Positions 7,448 to 16,208 of a stretch of 64,000 bases of DNA are shown here, piece by piece. Location of the stretch: assembly GCA_963822955.1 (NCBI GenBank), contig CAWGJS010000002.1, forward strand, positions 1,054,001-1,118,000. Reading direction: 5' to 3'. This DNA is from JAJYUU01 sp963822955 (GTDB lineage: Bacteria; Actinomycetota; Actinomycetes; Streptosporangiales; Streptosporangiaceae). A program made the position numbers and the translations under genes. The notes under the pieces were generated by a model, which saw nothing but the letters and a program-made list of their open reading frames with translations, ran no database searches and had not been told where the DNA came from. Every line of letters begins with the position of its first letter. The first letter of the stretch is position 1.

Positions 7448-9865
7448 ATGGACGACACCATCGGTACCGGGCCTGCCGAAAGGTCCGCAGCGTCCGAAAC
7501 CGGCTGTGATCCGGCAGTGCTGGAGGAGATTCAGCGGCGGGTGCTGTGGCTGGCCACGCGGATCGTGGATGCGGCTAATCATGAGCGGGACACCGGCGAC
7601 GGCGTGAAGGTGGGCGGTCATCAGGCCTCCAGCGCGAGCCTGGTGACGGTGATGACGGCGCTGTATTTCGAGTACCTGGATGCGCCGGACCGGGTGAGCG
7701 TGAAGCCGCACGCCTCGCCGGTGTTCCACGCGATCCAGTACCTGCTGGGCAACCTGGACCGCTCCTACCTGACCACGCTGCGGGCGTTCGGCGGCCTGCA
7801 GTCGTACCCGAGCCGGACCAAGGACCCCGATGGGGTGGACTTCTCCACCGGGTCGGTCGGGCTGGGGGCGGCGGCTCCGCTGTTCGCCGCGGCGGCCCGG
7901 CGGTATGTTGACGCGCATTTCGGGCCCCGGCCGCGGAGCCGGTTCATCGCGCTGATCGGCGATGCCGAGCTGGACGAGGGGAACATCTGGGAGGCGGTCG
8001 CCGACCCGGCGACCGACGGCCTGGGCGATGTGCTGTGGATCGTCGATGTCAACCGGCAGTCCCTGGACCGGGTCGTGCCCGGCGTCCGGATCGCGCAGTG
8101 GGAGCAGCAGTTCGCCGCGGCGGGCTGGCACGTGGTCGAGGCCAAGTATGGCCAGGCCCTGCAGAAGGCCTTCCTGCAGCCCGGCGGCGGCAGCCTGCGG
8201 GCCTGGATCGACGCAATGCCGAACGAGCAGTACCAGTCACTGTTCGGGCTGGAGGCCGCCGCGGTCCGCGAGCGGTTCCTGGACGGCGCGCCGGCCGGGG
8301 TGCACCAGTTCTGCGCGGGCATCGGTGACGAGGAACTGGCGCGGCTGGTCACCGACCTGGCCGGGCACGACCTCGGCTCGCTGCTGACCGCATTCGCCGA
8401 GTGCGACGCCGAGAAGGACCGGCCGAGCGTGCTGTTCGCCTACACGATCAAGGGCTGGGGCCTGCCGATCGCCGGCAACCCGCGTAATCACTCGGCCCTG
8501 CTGTCCACCGCGCAGGTGGACCAGATGCGCGAGCAGCTCGGCCTGACTGCCGGAACCGAATGGGACCGGCTCGACCCGATGACACCGGCCGGGCAGTGGG
8601 CAGCCGCCCGCCGGGAGCAGCTGGCCAGGCCACCTCGTTCTCATGCCGGGAACGGGCTCGTCGTGCCCGATGCCACCGGCCTGCGCGCCGTCCGGCCGAT
8701 CTCCACCCAGGAAGCCTTCGGCCGCATCCTGGTCGACCTGTCGCGCGCGGAGGCAGTGGCCCCGTACCTGGTTACCACCGCGCCGGACGTGGCCACCTCT
8801 ACCAACCTTGCCGGGTTCATCAACCGGACCGGGGTGTTCAGCCCGGTACCGCGCCGGGCCTGGAGCTCCGACCCGGTACTGAAGTGGGCCGAGGGCCCCG
8901 ACGGGCAGCACATCGAGCTCGGCATCAGCGAGATGAACCTGTTCCTGCTGCTCGGGCAGCTCGGCCTGACCTGGGACCTGTCCGATCAGCTGCTGCTGCC
9001 GATCGGCACCGTCTACGACCCGTTCGTGCTCCGCGGCCTGGACGCCTTCATCTACTCGGTGTACTCCGGCGCGCGGTTCATCGTGGCCGGCACTCCCTCC
9101 GGCGTCACCCTGGCACCCGAAGGCGGCGCGCACCAGTCCACCATCACCGCGTCCGTCGGCCTCGAGCTGCCCAACGTCACGTTCATCGAGCCCGCCTACG
9201 CAGTCGCGCTGGACTGGCTGCTCTGCGGCGCGCTGCAGTCCGTCGCCGCCGCCGGCGCCCAGCCCGGCAGGCACGGCACGGCCCTGGGCCAGCCGCCCGA
9301 GACCGGCTCGTATTACTTCCGGCTCACCACCCGCGGCATCGACCAGCAGCCATTCGCCGCAGCCCGCGACCGGCTCGGCGACGCGATCCTGCGCCGCCAG
9401 GTCCTGGCCGGCGCCTACCGGCTGGTGGACGCCGCCGACGCCGCCGCCGGCGGCGCGCCGCCGGTCTACCTCGTCGGCTGCGGCGCCGTGCTCCCCGAGG
9501 TCCTGCAGGCCGCGGCCGAGCTGGCCGATGAAGGGATCGCCGCCACCGTCGTCGACGTCACCTCAGCCGACCGGCTGTACGGGGCCTGGCAGCGAACCCT
9601 CCGCCACGGCGTCCGCACCGCGACCGCACCATCCATCCCCGGCGCGCTGCGCACCGCCTTTCCCGACCGTGCGCCCGTGGTCACCGTGCACGACGCCGCC
9701 TCCCACACGATGAGCTGGCTCGGCTCAGCGCTCGGCGTCCCCGCCGTCAGCCTCGGCGTCGACACCTTCGGCCAGTCCGGCACCGTCGCCGACCTCTACC
9801 ACGCCCACGACCTCGATCCGGGCTCCATCGTCAACGCCGCGCTGGCAGCCCTCTCCCTCCGGTAA
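7448..9865 (+). CDS. AceE-like thiamine-diphosphate enzyme (homodimeric pyruvate dehydrogenase E1 / transketolase-like)
   Basis: This 805-residue protein has the full thiamine-diphosphate fold. 'KPHASPVFHAIQYLLG' (about residue 86) contains the His/Ser-Pro element. 'GDAELDEGNIWEA' (171-183) and 'VNRQSLD' (202-208) form the ThDP/Mg binding GDx...N motif, and 'YTIKGWGLPIAGNPRNHSALL' matches AceE. The pyrimidine domain starts near 'ISTQEAFGRIL', and the transketolase C-terminal domain includes 'GCGAVLPEVLQAA'. AceE proper has about 890-930 residues, so this is a shorter paralog; no lipoyl E2 or E3 gene lies nearby. A 2-oxo-acid decarboxylase or transketolase-like role is likely, substrate unknown. 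The ATG at 7448 has GGAGC 8 nt upstream. Confidence 0.88.
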   Translation: MDDTIGTGPAERSAASETGCDPAVLEEIQRRVLWLATRIVDAANHERDTGDGVKVGGHQASSASLVTVMTALYFEYLDAPDRVSVKPHASPVFHAIQYLLGNLDRSYLTTLRAFGGLQSYPSRTKDPDGVDFSTGSVGLGAAAPLFAAAARRYVDAHFGPRPRSRFIALIGDAELDEGNIWEAVADPATDGLGDVLWIVDVNRQSLDRVVPGVRIAQWEQQFAAAGWHVVEAKYGQALQKAFLQPGGGSLRAWIDAMPNEQYQSLFGLEAAAVRERFLDGAPAGVHQFCAGIGDEELARLVTDLAGHDLGSLLTAFAECDAEKDRPSVLFAYTIKGWGLPIAGNPRNHSALLSTAQVDQMREQLGLTAGTEWDRLDPMTPAGQWAAARREQLARPPRSHAGNGLVVPDATGLRAVRPISTQEAFGRILVDLSRAEAVAPYLVTTAPDVATSTNLAGFINRTGVFSPVPRRAWSSDPVLKWAEGPDGQHIELGISEMNLFLLLGQLGLTWDLSDQLLLPIGTVYDPFVLRGLDAFIYSVYSGARFIVAGTPSGVTLAPEGGAHQSTITASVGLELPNVTFIEPAYAVALDWLLCGALQSVAAAGAQPGRHGTALGQPPETGSYYFRLTTRGIDQQPFAAARDRLGDAILRRQVLAGAYRLVDAADAAAGGAPPVYLVGCGAVLPEVLQAAAELADEGIAATVVDVTSADRLYGAWQRTLRHGVRTATAPSIPGALRTAFPDRAPVVTVHDAASHTMSWLGSALGVPAVSLGVDTFGQSGTVADLYHAHDLDPGSIVNAALAALSLR

Positions 9866-9885
9866 CCACCGGCCCTCCGGTAACC
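9855..9885. repeat. Short tandem repeat spanning the stop codon of the AceE-like gene
   Basis: CCCTCCGGTAACC occurs at 9855-9867, covering the TAA stop, and again at 9873-9885 with an 18-bp period. It lies in the 38-bp gap between two convergent genes. Confidence 0.7.
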
Positions 9886-9903
9886 CACCAGCAGGCGGAG
9901 TCG

Positions 9904-10725
9904 CTACCGCCCGGCGAAGCGCGGTTCGCGCTTCTCCACGAACGCGCGGGCGGCCTCCTTGTGGTCGTCAGTCAGCCCGGTGTGCACATGATGGGTGACC
10001 TCGAGGTCCATGCAGTCGCCAAGGTCGCCGGTCACCGCCCGGTTCAGGTTCTCCTTCATATAGCGGTACGCAATCGACGGGCCGTGCGCCAGCTGGCGGG
10101 CCCGCGCCATCACCTCCCGCTCGAAGTCGGCAGCCGGGAAGATGGCGTTCACGATGCCCAGCCGCTCGGCGTCCGCAGCGCTCAGCCGCTCGGAGAAGTA
10201 GTACAGCTCGGTTGCCTTGCCGATGCCGACTAGCCGGCTGAGGAACCAGGTCCCGCCGTAGTCTCCGGAGAACCCGACCTTGGCGAAAGCCGTGGTCAGC
10301 ACCGCACCGGGTACCGCATACCGCAGGTCGCACGCGAGCGCCAGCGAGAGGCCCGCCCCGGCCGCCGGCCCTGGAATAGCCGCGATCGTCGGCTTGGGCA
10401 TGCTCCACAGCCGGCCGCTGGTAGCGCGCTGACTAAGCCGCTGGCGATGAATGGCCACGTCAATGGAACGGCCGCGTGCGCCGTCTTGCGAAGCCTCGGC
10501 CATGCCCTTGACATCGCCGCCAGCACAGAAGGCGCCGACTGCACCTGTGAGCACGACGCAGCGGACTGCCTCGTCGGCCTCCACCTGCGCGAGGACCGCG
10601 CCCATCGCCGACAGCATTGCCCCCGACAGGGCGTTCCGCCGGTCGGGACGGTTCATCGTGATCAGCGCGACGCCGTCATCGATCTCGGCGAGCAGGTGGT
10701 CAGTCCCTGTATCCAGTACCGTCAC
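9904..10725 (-). CDS. Enoyl-CoA hydratase/isomerase (crotonase) family protein
   Basis: This is a 273-residue crotonase-fold enzyme. 'ALITMNRPDRRNALSGAMLSAM' is the usual N-terminal signature. 'GAVGAFCAGGDVKGMAE' forms the CoA-binding oxyanion loop, and 'KPTIAAIPGPAAGAGLSLALACDLRYA' the second. Acid residues used by true hydratases are not obvious at both sites, so it may be an isomerase or CoA-thioester lyase. The start is GTG 10725, one base after the stop of the VOC gene, with GGGAGGA overlapping that stop. The gene is therefore the last of an operon with the VOC protein and, originally, a TetR regulator. Confidence 0.9.
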   Translation of the reverse strand: MTVLDTGTDHLLAEIDDGVALITMNRPDRRNALSGAMLSAMGAVLAQVEADEAVRCVVLTGAVGAFCAGGDVKGMAEASQDGARGRSIDVAIHRQRLSQRATSGRLWSMPKPTIAAIPGPAAGAGLSLALACDLRYAVPGAVLTTAFAKVGFSGDYGGTWFLSRLVGIGKATELYYFSERLSAADAERLGIVNAIFPAADFEREVMARARQLAHGPSIAYRYMKENLNRAVTGDLGDCMDLEVTHHVHTGLTDDHKEAARAFVEKREPRFAGR

Positions 10726-10726
10726 G

Positions 10727-11455
10727 TCATCCTCCCTCGCTGGCGAAGCTCACCCCGCCGATCTGCCATGGACCGTCGCCGCGAAGGCCCGTGATGCTCA
10801 CCGCAGTGATTCCCTCGCCGTGACCGGGCCGGGCGGGCTCGAACCGCAGCCGCTGACCGAACGCCGGCAGCTCTACGTCGGCCGCCTCGCCATCGCCGAC
10901 GGCGGTCAGCCCGAGCACAGCCGCCCAGCGCTGTGCTGCGCAGGCCGGGTCGCTCACCTCGATGGTCAGTCCGGTGACGCCACCGGGGGCATGCTCGGGT
11001 GCCTGTCCAGTCCACGACGGGCACGCCCAGCGCCAGGACTGCGGCGGATCGGCCCAGTCCACAGAGACGATGGCGCCGGGCACGTCCTTGGGATGCAGGT
11101 GGGTGCCAGCAATGTCCGGGAGGTCGGCAGTCCAGACCTCCCGGATCCCGATCCCGGCGAGCCGACGGCGTGCGACCGCGAGGTCAGGAACCTGGAAGAT
11201 CGCCATGTAGCCGCCGTCGCCACCGCGCCGCTGGAGGTACCGGCCGGCCGTGGTATCCGGCCGTGCGGGCGCCACCACCTCGACGAAGGTATCGCCCACG
11301 GCGAAGACCGCGTTCGTCAGGCCGAACTGGCCGACGCCTGCATCATGGAACGGCTCTGCCCAGCCGAAAGCCTCGCGCAGCGAGCCAGATACCTGATCGC
11401 AGTCGTGCGCGACCAGGGCCACCTGGCGCAATCGGGGTCCGGCGAGCACATCCAA
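10727..11455 (-). CDS. VOC (glyoxalase/bleomycin-resistance fold) family protein, two modules
   Basis: This is a 242-residue protein of two VOC modules. The first starts 'GPRLRQVALVAHDCDQVSGSLREAFGW' and has 'NAVFAVGDTFVEVVAP'. The second starts 'HAPGGVTGLTIEVSDPACAAQRWAAVLGL' and ends 'GITAVSITG'. Metal-binding residues (His/Gln/Glu) can be placed at the usual edges, but I cannot confirm a full set. The natural stop of the decayed TetR gene (11459) is 4 nt upstream, and an enoyl-CoA hydratase follows directly. This suggests a small acyl-CoA or aromatic catabolic operon once under TetR control. Confidence 0.82.
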   Translation of the reverse strand: MDVLAGPRLRQVALVAHDCDQVSGSLREAFGWAEPFHDAGVGQFGLTNAVFAVGDTFVEVVAPARPDTTAGRYLQRRGGDGGYMAIFQVPDLAVARRRLAGIGIREVWTADLPDIAGTHLHPKDVPGAIVSVDWADPPQSWRWACPSWTGQAPEHAPGGVTGLTIEVSDPACAAQRWAAVLGLTAVGDGEAADVELPAFGQRLRFEPARPGHGEGITAVSITGLRGDGPWQIGGVSFASEGG

Positions 11456-11458
11456 ACC

Positions 11459-11939
11459 CTAACGCTGCAAGTACCGTTCGAACGCCTCGGTTACTCCGTC
11501 GCGATTCGCCGGTGCCCGGCAGATCGAGCAGCAGCCCGCGGGTGACGGCCACGGCGAGCCACGCTTCTGTTCGGGCGGTGGCCACGTCCGTCCCGGCGCT
11601 GACTAGCCGCTCCGTGATGGCAGTGATCCACGGTTCGACAGCAGCCTCAAGGAAGCCTTGCGTGCCTGGACGACCGAGCAGTGCGTGAGCGTACAGCTCG
11701 AAGAACAGACGCTCGGCCGGCCAGAGTTTCGGATCGCTGAAATGCTGCCAGGCGCGCCGGGCGCCGGCCGCAGTCATCCCCCAGTCGGCAATGCCCGCGC
11801 GCTGGGCTTCCTCAACTGCGCTGGCAACCGCGACCAGAAGTCCCTCGCGGGATCCGAAGTGGTACAGCAGCATGGGATGGCTGGTGCCGATGGCCGCCGC
11901 GAGCTCGCGCAGGCTCAGATCGGCGATCCCGGTGCGGAA
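11459..11939 (-). pseudogene. TetR/AcrR-family regulator, N-terminally truncated and frameshifted
   Basis: The region reads as the second and third helices of a TetR DNA-binding domain ('IADLSLRELAAAIGTSHPMLLYHFGSR'), followed by a normal ligand domain ('ERLFFELYAHALLGRPGTQGFLE', 'EAWLAVAVTRGLLLDLPG'). Helix 1 is missing: the same frame meets TAG at 11940-11942 just before it, and no start codon precedes ATG 11873. Near 11500 the frame shifts. The expected ending 'RDGVTEAFERYLQR' with stop at 11459 is in the +1 frame, and the uncorrected frame runs on into the VOC gene. Both defects suggest a dead gene, unless the shift is a sequencing error. Confidence 0.75.
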
Positions 11940-12146
11940 CTACCGGGCAGACATGACCCTTACTCCCGCGGAGGACGGGACGCACATCCGGTGGGCCGCT
12001 AGCTGGGACACTGCGGCTAGGTCTTTGGCCAGCGGCAGCCGTTCGCCGGGCCCTGCTTCGCCCTCGGCGATCGCGCGGCGGATCTGCGCGGCGACCTGCT
12101 CGTGTAGCGGCGGTCCAGCGTTCCTGTCGATGTTGACGTCCAGCAT
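11940..12146 (-). pseudogene. YtrA-type GntR regulator, 3' truncated, fused in frame to the TetR relic
   Basis: From ATG 12146, 'MLDVNIDRNAGPPLHEQVAA' then 'QIRRAIAEGEAGPGERLPLAKDLAAV' matches the first two-thirds of a GntR winged-helix domain. It is close to the intact copy at 56.4-56.7 kb. After 'LAAV' the expected recognition helix (GVNANTVFRALR) is replaced by unrelated sequence and a TAG at 11940. Beyond that stop, in the same frame, comes the TetR relic. The arrangement looks like a deletion that joined GntR to TetR. The gene is divergent from a membrane propeller, the counterpart of its intact paralog's partner. Confidence 0.72.
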
Positions 12147-12148
12147 GG

Positions 12149-12162
12149 TACTAGTGATAATA
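12149..12162. promoter_or_regulatory. Bidirectional -10 region and putative GntR operator
   Basis: GATAAT (12156-12161) faces the propeller gene, and TATTAT (12162-12157 on the minus strand) faces the GntR relic. The latter would give a nearly leaderless start at ATG 12146. Overlapping them is TACTAGTGATA (12149-12159), which matches TACTGGTGCTA at 56704-56714 beside the intact GntR paralog in 9 of 11 positions. A shared operator is inferred. Confidence 0.45.
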
Positions 12163-12218
12163 GCTCCATCGTGCTAATGCCAGCAAGGGACGCCGGCCGG
12201 ACCAGGCAGGTGAGATCG

Positions 12219-13441
12219 TTGACTATCGCGCCGGTCAACCCCAGCAGCGAGGCCGTGCAAGCTGAGGCAATCTTCACGGCGGCGCGCCGGCGTCGCCGGC
12301 GGATCCGGCTGACGATTGGCCTGATCGCCGTAGTGCTCGCCGGGAGCGCTGCCGTGCTCCTCGCGAAGTGGCCGCAGCACAGTGCGGCGCCGGGCCCGCC
12401 GGATGCGTCAGCAGCAGCGCTCCGGGCCGTCCAGCTGCCGGCGGCGCAGGTCGCCTGGGTGGACTACAACGGCAGGCTGCATATCGGCAGCCTGGGCACC
12501 GGGCATCAGCGCGTCGCAGCCGTAGCCAACTCCGATCCGGTTGTTCCGCTGATTGCGGCGGGTGACCACCTCTACTGGGTCAACACAGGAGGGACATACT
12601 GGCAGATTCAGTCGCTTGATCTCGCCACCGGCAAGATCGCCAACCTCGGCTTCGGCATGGCAGTATTTGCGTCCGCGGACGGCCGGCAAGTGTTCATCGC
12701 GCAAACCGGCGAGAGCCTGCTCGAGTTCCCCGCCACCGGAGGCCGGTCCCGCAGCCTCAACCTGCCGGCTGGCTGGTTCGTGGCCGGGCTGAGCGACGAC
12801 TTCACCTCGCCCGCCGCGGTGTCTCAGGCGGCGTCCTCGTGCAGGCCAGCGACTCCGCCAGCAGTTCCCGTCCGACCAAGCTGGCGGTCTGGAACCCCGA
12901 TAGCGGGCGGCTGACGCTGATCAGCAGCAGCGTCAGCGCCAACGGCGGTCTGCTGGGTGCGGTCACCCCACCTGGCGCGAATTACAGCCTGGTCGCTTGG
13001 TGGCAGGGCTCGTGTTACCCCAGCTCGTGCACCCTCGAGATCACCAACACCGCCACGCGATCCACCAGGATCCTGCGAAGCCCGCTCGGCCACGGCTTCG
13101 CATATGGCGTTGCCTTCTCCCAGGACGGGGGCGAGCTCGCCGCCTTCGCGAACACCCGTCACATCAGCACCGCCCCTGCACCAGCCGAGCTGGCGATCAT
13201 CAGCACCCGTACTGGCGCCGCGCGGCTGGTGCCGCGCGTGTCGCTCCTCATGGGCGAAGACATCGCGTGGGCCAGATGGCTGCCTGGGGGCAAGATGCTG
13301 CTGGTCGGCGGCTTGACCTTCTCCGGCGTAGTGAACTCCGAGACGCTGTCGGTCCGGCCGTACTACTTCGCGCACGGCCGCGACCACTACATCGAGGACA
13401 GCCAGGACGTCAACTACTCCGGCGTTGTCCTCAAGCGGTGA
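12219..13441 (+). pseudogene. Single-pass membrane beta-propeller protein, frameshifted
   Basis: I chose TTG 12219 because AGGTGAG lies 6 nt upstream and the number of residues before the basic stretch then equals that of the paralog at 55.1-56.3 kb; GTG 12171 is also possible. Layout: short N-terminus, Arg-rich 'ARRRRRRIRL', a transmembrane helix (TIGLIAVVLAGSAAVLL), then blades ('QVAWVDYNGRLHIGSLGTG', 'HLYWVNTGGTYWQIQSLDLATGKI', 'KLAVWNPDSGRL'). The frame changes near 12815-12835: the first part runs into 'PAAVSQAASSC', while the continuation 'GVSGGVLVQASDS' is in another frame and ends at 13441. One base is missing. A Cys pair (CYPSSC) and 'TNTATRSTRIL' align with the intact paralog. Confidence 0.75.
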
Positions 13442-13673
13442 GCGGGTTCGGAGCCAAGACGGGCCCAGCCGTGTCCGTCTCTGCGCCCTTACAGCTAAGT
13501 AGTCGACTAAACGCAAGAAGTTAGAACGCCGGCGCCCTGGGCTGCCACGGCAGCCCGGCCGTTACATGAGCACAACTACCCAGGCCGTGTCGATCTCAGG
13601 CCGCGTCCATTCTTGTTGCCCGGCCGGTGTGTCATTCCTTGCCGATTCGGCGCGGTTATGGGACGTTACGCCC

Positions 13674-14018
13674 GTGAGTCATACCGTGTTGGCCTTGACG
13701 CACCCACATGGCCCGGCTTCGGCGGCCTCGTCCGGTACTCATTGGTTCGCCATCGGCCTGCTCGTCGGGGTCGCGGCTGCCGCCTTCGCTCCTGGCTGGG
13801 TGACGGCGCTCATCATCGTCTTTGATCTCGTAGCGCTGGGCTGGTCGTTCGGAATACTCAATTACGTCCATTCCACCGGCGGGCGCTGGGTACTGGTCGC
13901 CGTGCTGTTCCTGTTCATCGGGTTGTTTATCGGCGTGCTCCACGGGCTCAGACACGTCGGTGAAGCCGAGTTCACTACCCGGCTGACGAACATTCGCAAG
14001 CTCGGCCGCTACTTCTAG
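13674..14018 (+). CDS. Small integral membrane protein
   Basis: This is 114 residues from GTG 13674; a frame open from 13566 adds residues without membrane-protein character. Three hydrophobic segments are visible: 'HWFAIGLLVGVAAAAFAPGW', 'VTALIIVFDLVALGWSFGIL' and 'WVLVAVLFLFIGLFIGVLHG'. The short C-terminal tail 'EAEFTTRLTNIRKLGRYF' is charged and probably cytoplasmic. I do not recognise a family. It stands alone between the frameshifted propeller gene and an AraC regulator, and no operon is evident. Confidence 0.6.
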   Translation: MSHTVLALTHPHGPASAASSGTHWFAIGLLVGVAAAAFAPGWVTALIIVFDLVALGWSFGILNYVHSTGGRWVLVAVLFLFIGLFIGVLHGLRHVGEAEFTTRLTNIRKLGRYF

Positions 14019-14196
14019 CTGGCCCGCCAATGCCAGACAGATATCCCGAGATCGGGATGCCAGCCGATCATGCGCCGGGATTTCGATCCGGCAGCGTATC
14101 GGATCGTGCGTGCGACCGGGCGGAGGCGATCGGCGTGACGGGACGGAGTCGCTAACTCGCTAGCTCGCCGGACGCAGATCAGGTAGGCATATTGGT

Positions 14197-15030
14197 ATGG
14201 CAAGCGAGGTCGCGCGTTACTGGCAGCATGCGGCGGTGGTGGGCGTCGATCTGCTGCGCGCCCGGTACGTGACGCACCGCTACGGCCGGCACTCGCACGA
14301 GACCTACACGTTCGGGCTGATCGAGGCTGGCGTGGAGGAGTTCGAGTACGGCAGCAGCATGCAGCGCGCCGGGCCCGGCGCCGTTGCGCTGCTGGACCCG
14401 GACGTCGTACACACCGGTCAGGCCGCTACTGAGTGGGGCTGGGCATACCGCGTGCTCTATCCGCAGGTCAGCGTCGTCACCGAGGTGGCGGCCGAGCTGG
14501 GCTGGCGGGCGGGTACGCCAAGCTTCCCGCAGACCGTGCTGTACGACCCGGCTACCGCCGCGCTGCTGCGCAGCGCGCACCGCGCCGCCGAGTGGGGAGA
14601 TCAGCTCGCGTCGTCGACTCTGCTGACCACGGCTCTGGCCCAGCTGCTGAGCGCGCACGCCGCAGCTGGCCACGTCGGCGGACCAGGGCCGGTCCAGAAG
14701 GCCCCCGATGCGGTCGGGGCGGTTCGCGATCTGCTCGCCGATCGGCTGGTCGATCCCCCGACGCTGGCCGAGCTGGCCACGCTCACCGGGCTCAGTCAGT
14801 TCGCCCTGCTGCGCGCCTTCCGCGCTGCCACCGGCCTGCCGCCGCATGCCTACCTCAACCAGCTGCGGGTGCGCCGCGCCCGGCGGCTGCTCGACGACGG
14901 CCTGCCCGCGGCCGAGGTCGCGGCCGAGATCGGCTTCGCCGACCAGGCGCACCTGACCCGGCACTTCAAGCGCGTCGTCGGCGTGCCACCCGCCGCTTAC
15001 CAGCGCGAGCGACTCCAGCGCGCTAGCTGA
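14197..15030 (+). CDS. AraC-family transcriptional regulator
   Basis: This is a 277-residue protein. The N-terminal cupin-like ligand domain contains 'YGRHSHETYTFGLIEAGVEEFEYG' and 'GAVALLDPDVVHTG'. The C-terminal double helix-turn-helix reads 'PPTLAELATLTGLSQFALLRAFRAATGLPPHAYLNQLRVRRARRLLDDG' and 'AAEVAAEIGFADQAHLTRHFKRVVGVPPAAY'. AGGTAGG lies 9 nt before ATG 14197. It sits directly upstream of azlC and azlD on the same strand. AraC proteins of this type commonly control the adjacent AzlCD exporter, so an amino-acid-responsive activator is the best guess. Confidence 0.93.
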   Translation: MASEVARYWQHAAVVGVDLLRARYVTHRYGRHSHETYTFGLIEAGVEEFEYGSSMQRAGPGAVALLDPDVVHTGQAATEWGWAYRVLYPQVSVVTEVAAELGWRAGTPSFPQTVLYDPATAALLRSAHRAAEWGDQLASSTLLTTALAQLLSAHAAAGHVGGPGPVQKAPDAVGAVRDLLADRLVDPPTLAELATLTGLSQFALLRAFRAATGLPPHAYLNQLRVRRARRLLDDGLPAAEVAAEIGFADQAHLTRHFKRVVGVPPAAYQRERLQRAS

Positions 15031-15080
15031 GGCAAGAACGTACAAGACCAGCGGGCTGATGGCCGCATACGTTGGCTGGC

Positions 15081-15833
15081 ATGCCCGCGCAGACCACTGA
15101 CTCCGAGGTGCCGCCGGCTGGTGACCATGCCGAGACCGCGACCTCGCCGGCGCGCGCGGCGCGGCCCGTCAGGGACGGTGTCAGTCTCGGTCTCGCGGTC
15201 GGAGTATCCGGGCTCGCTTTCGGTGCGGCGGCCGTCAGCTCGGGGCTGAGCGCCTGGCAGGCGTCCGCGCTCAGCCTGCTGGCCTTCACCGGTGCGTCGC
15301 AGTTCGCGCTCGCTGGGGTCATGGCCAGTGGCGGCAGCCTGCTGGCCGGCACTGCCGGAGCGATCCTGCTCGGCAGCCGCAACACGCTCTACGGGCTGCG
15401 GCTGGCCAACGTGCTGCAGCCGCGCGGACCCCGGCGGTTCCTGACCGCGCTCGGCGTGATTGACGAGACCACGGCGATGACGCTTGCACAGCCCGATGTG
15501 GCCTCCTCCCGGACGGCGTTCAAGGCAACATTCTGGTGCCTGTACCTGACCTGGAACCTGGCCACGCTGGGCGGTGCACTTGGCGCCGGGCGCATCGGAT
15601 CACCGCAGGCTTTCGGGCTTGATGTGGTCGGGCCAGCCGCGTTCCTGGCCCTGATCTGGCCGCGGCTGAAAGCGGGGGGCACTGAGCGGCTGGTCGCACT
15701 GGCCGGAGCGGCGATCGCCCTCGGCACGACCCGGGTGCTGCCAGTAGGCGTGCCGGTCATCGTGGCCGCGATCGCGGCGCTGGCCGGAGCCCTGGCCAGC
15801 CCGCTGGCAGGCAGTTCCGGAGATCCGCAGTGA
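15081..15833 (+). CDS. azlC: AzlC-family branched-chain amino acid exporter, large subunit
   Basis: This is 250 residues from ATG 15081; the in-frame TTG at 15072 is less likely. After about 30 polar residues there are several membrane helices with AzlC landmarks: 'GLAVGVSGLAFGAAAVSSGLSAWQASALSLLAFTGASQFA', 'GSRNTLYGLRLANVL' and 'LGVIDETTAMTLAQ'. With the small partner AzlD it exports branched-chain amino acids or related compounds (BrnFE/AzlCD group). GTGA at its end is the start of azlD (4-nt overlap), so the subunits are coupled. The AraC gene upstream is the probable regulator. A link with ilvE in this window is possible but not shown. Confidence 0.9.
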   Translation: MPAQTTDSEVPPAGDHAETATSPARAARPVRDGVSLGLAVGVSGLAFGAAAVSSGLSAWQASALSLLAFTGASQFALAGVMASGGSLLAGTAGAILLGSRNTLYGLRLANVLQPRGPRRFLTALGVIDETTAMTLAQPDVASSRTAFKATFWCLYLTWNLATLGGALGAGRIGSPQAFGLDVVGPAAFLALIWPRLKAGGTERLVALAGAAIALGTTRVLPVGVPVIVAAIAALAGALASPLAGSSGDPQ

Positions 15834-16147
15834 ACCCGGCCTGGATCGCCGTCCTGGCAACGGCCGCCGGGTGCTACGGGCTGAAGCTGGCTGGTCTCAC
15901 CGTGCCGCAGCGGCTGCTGGCCAGCCCGACGGTACGCCGGTTCGCCGAGCTGGTGCCGGTGGCACTGCTTGCCGCGCTGTCGGCAGTGCAGTCGGCAACG
16001 AGCGGCCAGGCGTTCGATCTGGACCCAGCCCGGCTGGCCGGGATGGGCGCGGCGGTCGCGGCGCTGTTGCTACGAGCCCCGTTCCTGGTGGTAATCGTCG
16101 CAGCCGCCGGCACAGCCGCGGCGCTGCGCGCTATCGGGGTCTCGTGA
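15830..16147 (+). CDS. azlD: AzlD-family branched-chain amino acid exporter, small subunit
   Basis: This is 105 residues from a GTG overlapping the azlC stop. Four hydrophobic segments fill the protein (AWIAVLATAAGCYGLKLAG; ELVPVALLAALSAVQSA; LAGMGAAVAALLLR; FLVVIVAAAGTAAALRA), the normal AzlD size and topology. It forms the small half of the two-subunit exporter with AzlC. The following GNAT gene starts 61 nt downstream and could share the transcript. Confidence 0.9.
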   Translation: MNPAWIAVLATAAGCYGLKLAGLTVPQRLLASPTVRRFAELVPVALLAALSAVQSATSGQAFDLDPARLAGMGAAVAALLLRAPFLVVIVAAAGTAAALRAIGVS

Positions 16148-16208
16148 CGCGTCAAGGCGGCCGGGACTGACCAAGCCGGCGGTGCGGGCGCCAGGTAGAG
16201 TGCGCCGG

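Noticed and set aside
8237..9274. 345-codon minus-strand frame opposite the AceE-like gene
   Set aside because: The plus strand has clear ThDP motifs throughout; the antisense product has no domain.
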